A DNA stretch of 64,000 nucleotides, from contig NC_088300.1 in NCBI RefSeq assembly GCF_032854445.1, positions 78,839,084-78,903,083 of the forward strand, in the 5' to 3' direction. Shown piece after piece: positions 61,107 through 64,000 of this stretch. The translations under genes were made by a program, and so were the position numbers. The notes under the pieces are model-generated. The model had not been told where the DNA came from, did not search any database, and worked only from the letters and a program-made list of their open reading frames with translations. The stretch's first letter is position 1. Every line of letters begins with the position of its first letter. The stretch comes from Liolophura sinensis. Its lineage: Eukaryota; Mollusca; Polyplacophora; Chitonida; Chitonidae.

Positions 61107-64000
61107 AAGACAATTGGTCTTCAAATAAAATAATAATACTGCCAGGCACTATCAAACAATAAACTCTAGACAATTTGAAACAACAGTACTGCACACTGGT
61201 GTTCACACATGGGTGGCCTGAAAGATTACAACTAACAAAGTATAAACTTTCTTTGGGAGTATGTATACTGTATGATTTCAACATTAAAACAAAAACAAAA
61301 AATTATGCCAGAACACACATGTACATGTATATGCAAATCAAAATCTGAAAAAAGATTATTGTCTACAACCTATAAATATCAAACTTTTGGGGTTGTACAT
61401 TTAATTTAAATACCCACTTTGATGGTTAAACTAAAATAATTTGTCATCTAATTTCACCTGACTCCCTGTGAAGTAAAGCTGAGCTTAGGTTATACACAAT
61501 CTTGAAAGCACAAGATCTATTTTAGTATCCAAATAGTAGTTATAAAGATTATACGCACATGTGAGATGATGGGGCATACTATAAAAACGCCTTAGTACCA
61601 CCCATTTACAATAAGTACTGGAATGAGACAATATGTGCCAGAAAATGAAGACTATTCAAACATCACATCATTATCAGCTGTAATGACAAACACAAAGTAA
61701 ATGAAAGGAGGACATAAGGGTGTTTGTTTCTTGTCTTGTATTTTTTTATGCTTAGTCATCAAGGACAAGAAGTAGTTAGATGTAAGACCAACCAAAAAAT
61801 AGGCTGGTTGTCTTTTGAGCTATTATTAGCCTAAAATTAAGTCAAGTCTGCCATTAATGTCAAATCCCACTCAGATTTCATTGCAACATCAGCCTTCAGT
61901 TATACTTTTCCACTGTGGTATTGTATAAATAAAAACATTTCAGATTTACATCTACCTGTTTCACACATGTACAACAGCATGTAAATCAACCTTTGATGTG
62001 AATAAGCAGTTCGACAGAACTGAAAATACTAGAGGGGAAAACACAAATTTATTCTGTCAAAGATATTTTTTTGAAACAATTGAGTATGTACTTGTTAAAT
62101 GAAGTTCATTGCAAAAAAAAAGAATGTTCAAATGTTTTATTATAATAATATGAGACAGTGTTAAAATGTAAAAACAAACATTTAATTTCTTACCACTTTT
62201 TATTTACCATACACGCAAGTTCTCTCTTAGCAAAATGAAATCTGTGGCTAACAAAAAACAAGCTGATTGTCTGCATTTAGAACTTCTCTCTATTTATTCT
62301 ACATTGGTTTACACAACAGGCCTTGGTTTCAGACATTTTTCACACTAAGAGCTCACATATAAAATAGCAGAGGTTCATAGAAGTCATCTGGACGAGCTGG
62401 TATTTGGTCCATCGACTGAATCAAAAACTAAATAACTGGTTGTATTCATTCAATTTGAGGTTGTTCTTAGAAAGAAATATTCAAAATTTTACATAAACTC
62501 AATTTGAACATATCCAAAGTCTGCGAAGAAACCTGTTCGCTCGACGAGTTATCTCCCTTTTACAAAAATGCTCATGACCCTCTGCGTTGATTAGATTTAA
62601 CAAGGCAATTTTTGGAAGCACAAGGGCATATGAAATCCAACATGACACATAGTAAGCTTCTTTGGTCTCTACCAAATCAGTCCACACAAATAATTTGACC
62701 TACTTCGTCTTTTGATCGTTCTGTTTTTGACATCAGCCTGCTGCAAGTGACTGCATGTGAGCTCATGCTGTCTGACTGGTTTCTTCCCCATGATGTCAGG
62801 TGGAGCTAATATCTTCAGCTTCCTTAAAGGCAAGCATGCAGTTTGCCTCCAGGTTTCGTTTTCAGTAGTCTGAAGTTTGATAAATGGCTTATAGCAGCGA
62901 AATTAAAACCTTCTCCCTCAGATATGAACATTTACCAGTAACACTGGTTCGCTATAAAAGCCTATTTTTTGTTCAAAGACTGAGCATGAAGATGTGTGCC
63001 AAAAAAGGACTTCAGTGTAGGCTGTTGAAATATGCCGTATTCATCGTGGAAAGAGTGACAATTCATTACTAAAGGTGGAGAAAACATAAAAATGACAAAG
63101 TTAAGATAAAAGAGTGCGAAAAGTTATTCTGAAATGTGGTCTTCAATATTTTTTCCAATTTTTCCATAAGGAGACAATACACTTGAAAATAATTTTTGTA
63201 TGGCGGGTATTTGGACCACCTTTCGGTATTTATAGTCTTTGTTTAATAATGTCATAAATGAAGATGTACCACAGGTTTAATAAATATTTTTGCACTATAA
63301 TTGGTTCTTTTCAGCTAACAAATGTATTAAACCTCAATCTGGATCATATTTATATTTTTAATGTTCAGGAATATTATCATAATTTAGGTTAAATGCATAT
63401 GTTTCAATTAATTTACATTCAAATAAATTTATTAGACAAGCATCGTATCCTTATGTAGAACATTATTATGCAACAACGACAAATACCAAAAGTTGGTCCC
63501 AAATACCCACCATACAAAAAATATTTTCAAATACCTTTTTCTCTTGAAAAAAAAATCCAAAAAATATTAAAGATCATACTTGCAATAAGTTTTGATGCTC
63601 TTTCATCTGATTTTGGCATCACTTTCAGGTTTTCTTCTCCTTTAAATAAAGTAGCAGTGTATTTTATCCTTCGTAATACACGTATGAAGACTCTCTATCT
63701 AAACTTCATTATAGTTAATACTCCATGGGGTAAGTCACTAATTGTGGGTTTCTTTATTTTCTCATTACCAGTGGTTGAATTTGGTGGTAAATTTCATGTG
63801 ATCAGTACCATTTCAATAAGTCAAATCAGACTGTTTTTTGAACTGCTTTTGTTGATTGAAACCTTTGTTTATTTTGACAAGTAAGGATATCATTTTAAGA
63901 GAATTCAGATACTGGACAAAACATTCATCTGGATGCACTATTCACTATTAGTTTCTAGTACACACACATGTAAGGTACTGACATGTCCTTTCACACACTG
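61107..64000. other. No gene recognised; two unassigned ORFs
   Basis: AT-rich right end. Two open frames stand out but match no family I know: minus strand 62499-62687 (62 codons, ending RRLWICSN) and plus strand 63468-63884 (138 codons, rich in Phe, Ile and Lys). Neither has paired splice sites or a convincing start region. Confidence 0.3.

Noticed and set aside
33379-64000. First coding exon of the JMJD1C-like gene
   Set aside because: Looked for a minus-strand GKRFL..WRAGVIR-type exon ending in phase 0. None was found, so no start is annotated.

Overview
This looks like about 64 kb of an animal nuclear genome, most likely a mollusc or another lophotrochozoan. The DNA is AT-rich and CpG-poor, with long introns, minisatellite arrays and homopolymer tracts. 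It also carries several copies of a tRNA-headed SINE whose body (an ATAAGTGAAATATTCTTGAG-like stretch followed by a TTTATTTATTTATT tail) I associate with molluscan genomes. There is no dense bacterial-style coding, and nearly all open frames are chance or repeat-derived. The taxon is my inference from SINE recognition and was not checked by a search.

The one gene I recognise is on the minus strand: the 5' part of a KDM3-family histone demethylase, closest to vertebrate JMJD1C (KDM3C). Five consecutive coding exons are visible with consensus splice sites and compatible phases: 33378-33223, 30604-30488, 17192-16986, 11633-11549 and 6100-6000 (666 nt, 222 codons). They encode the conserved N-terminal PWWP/Tudor-like region. 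The initiating exon, the long disordered middle, the zinc finger and the JmjC catalytic domain are not seen. Transcription runs from high to low coordinates. Positions 1 to about 33.4 kb are therefore the inside of this gene. The stretch from 33.4 to 64 kb is either its first intron(s) or its 5' flank.

Layout, left to right. 1-160 may hold a further exon cut by the window edge (weak). 2769-4156 is a 79-bp tandem array carrying an E-box CACGTG in most units, with a SINE inserted in its first unit. 5031-5246 is a SINE. 6000-6100 is exon E. 7696-8930 is a 46-bp minisatellite with a 137-bp three-monomer higher-order period. 9011-9104 and 9259-9539 are SINEs, the second complete with target-site duplications. 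11428-11441 is a perfect CTCF-core match close to exon D. 16986-17192 is exon C. 18469-18599 is a foldback hairpin beside a CpG-rich patch. 25552-27130 is a second, unrelated 46-bp array with a 19-bp sub-array at its head. 30488-30604 is exon B. 31474-31653 is a possible small plus-strand gene of 59 codons, nested antisense in the intron. 33223-33378 is exon A.

Beyond exon A there is little coding signal. A CpG-enriched patch lies at about 39.46-40.6 kb, a two-phase 73/68-bp array at 41758-42400, and a complete SINE with a perfect 14-bp target-site duplication at 42701-42966. An older plus-strand tRNA-SINE lies at about 51500-51715, a long (TA)n tract at 47391-47452, an 88-bp AT-rich palindrome at 59287-59374 and a decayed SINE at about 61003-61106. 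Two unrecognised ORFs lie near the right edge. The notable content is repeat architecture inside the introns of a chromatin-regulator gene rather than a multigene system.
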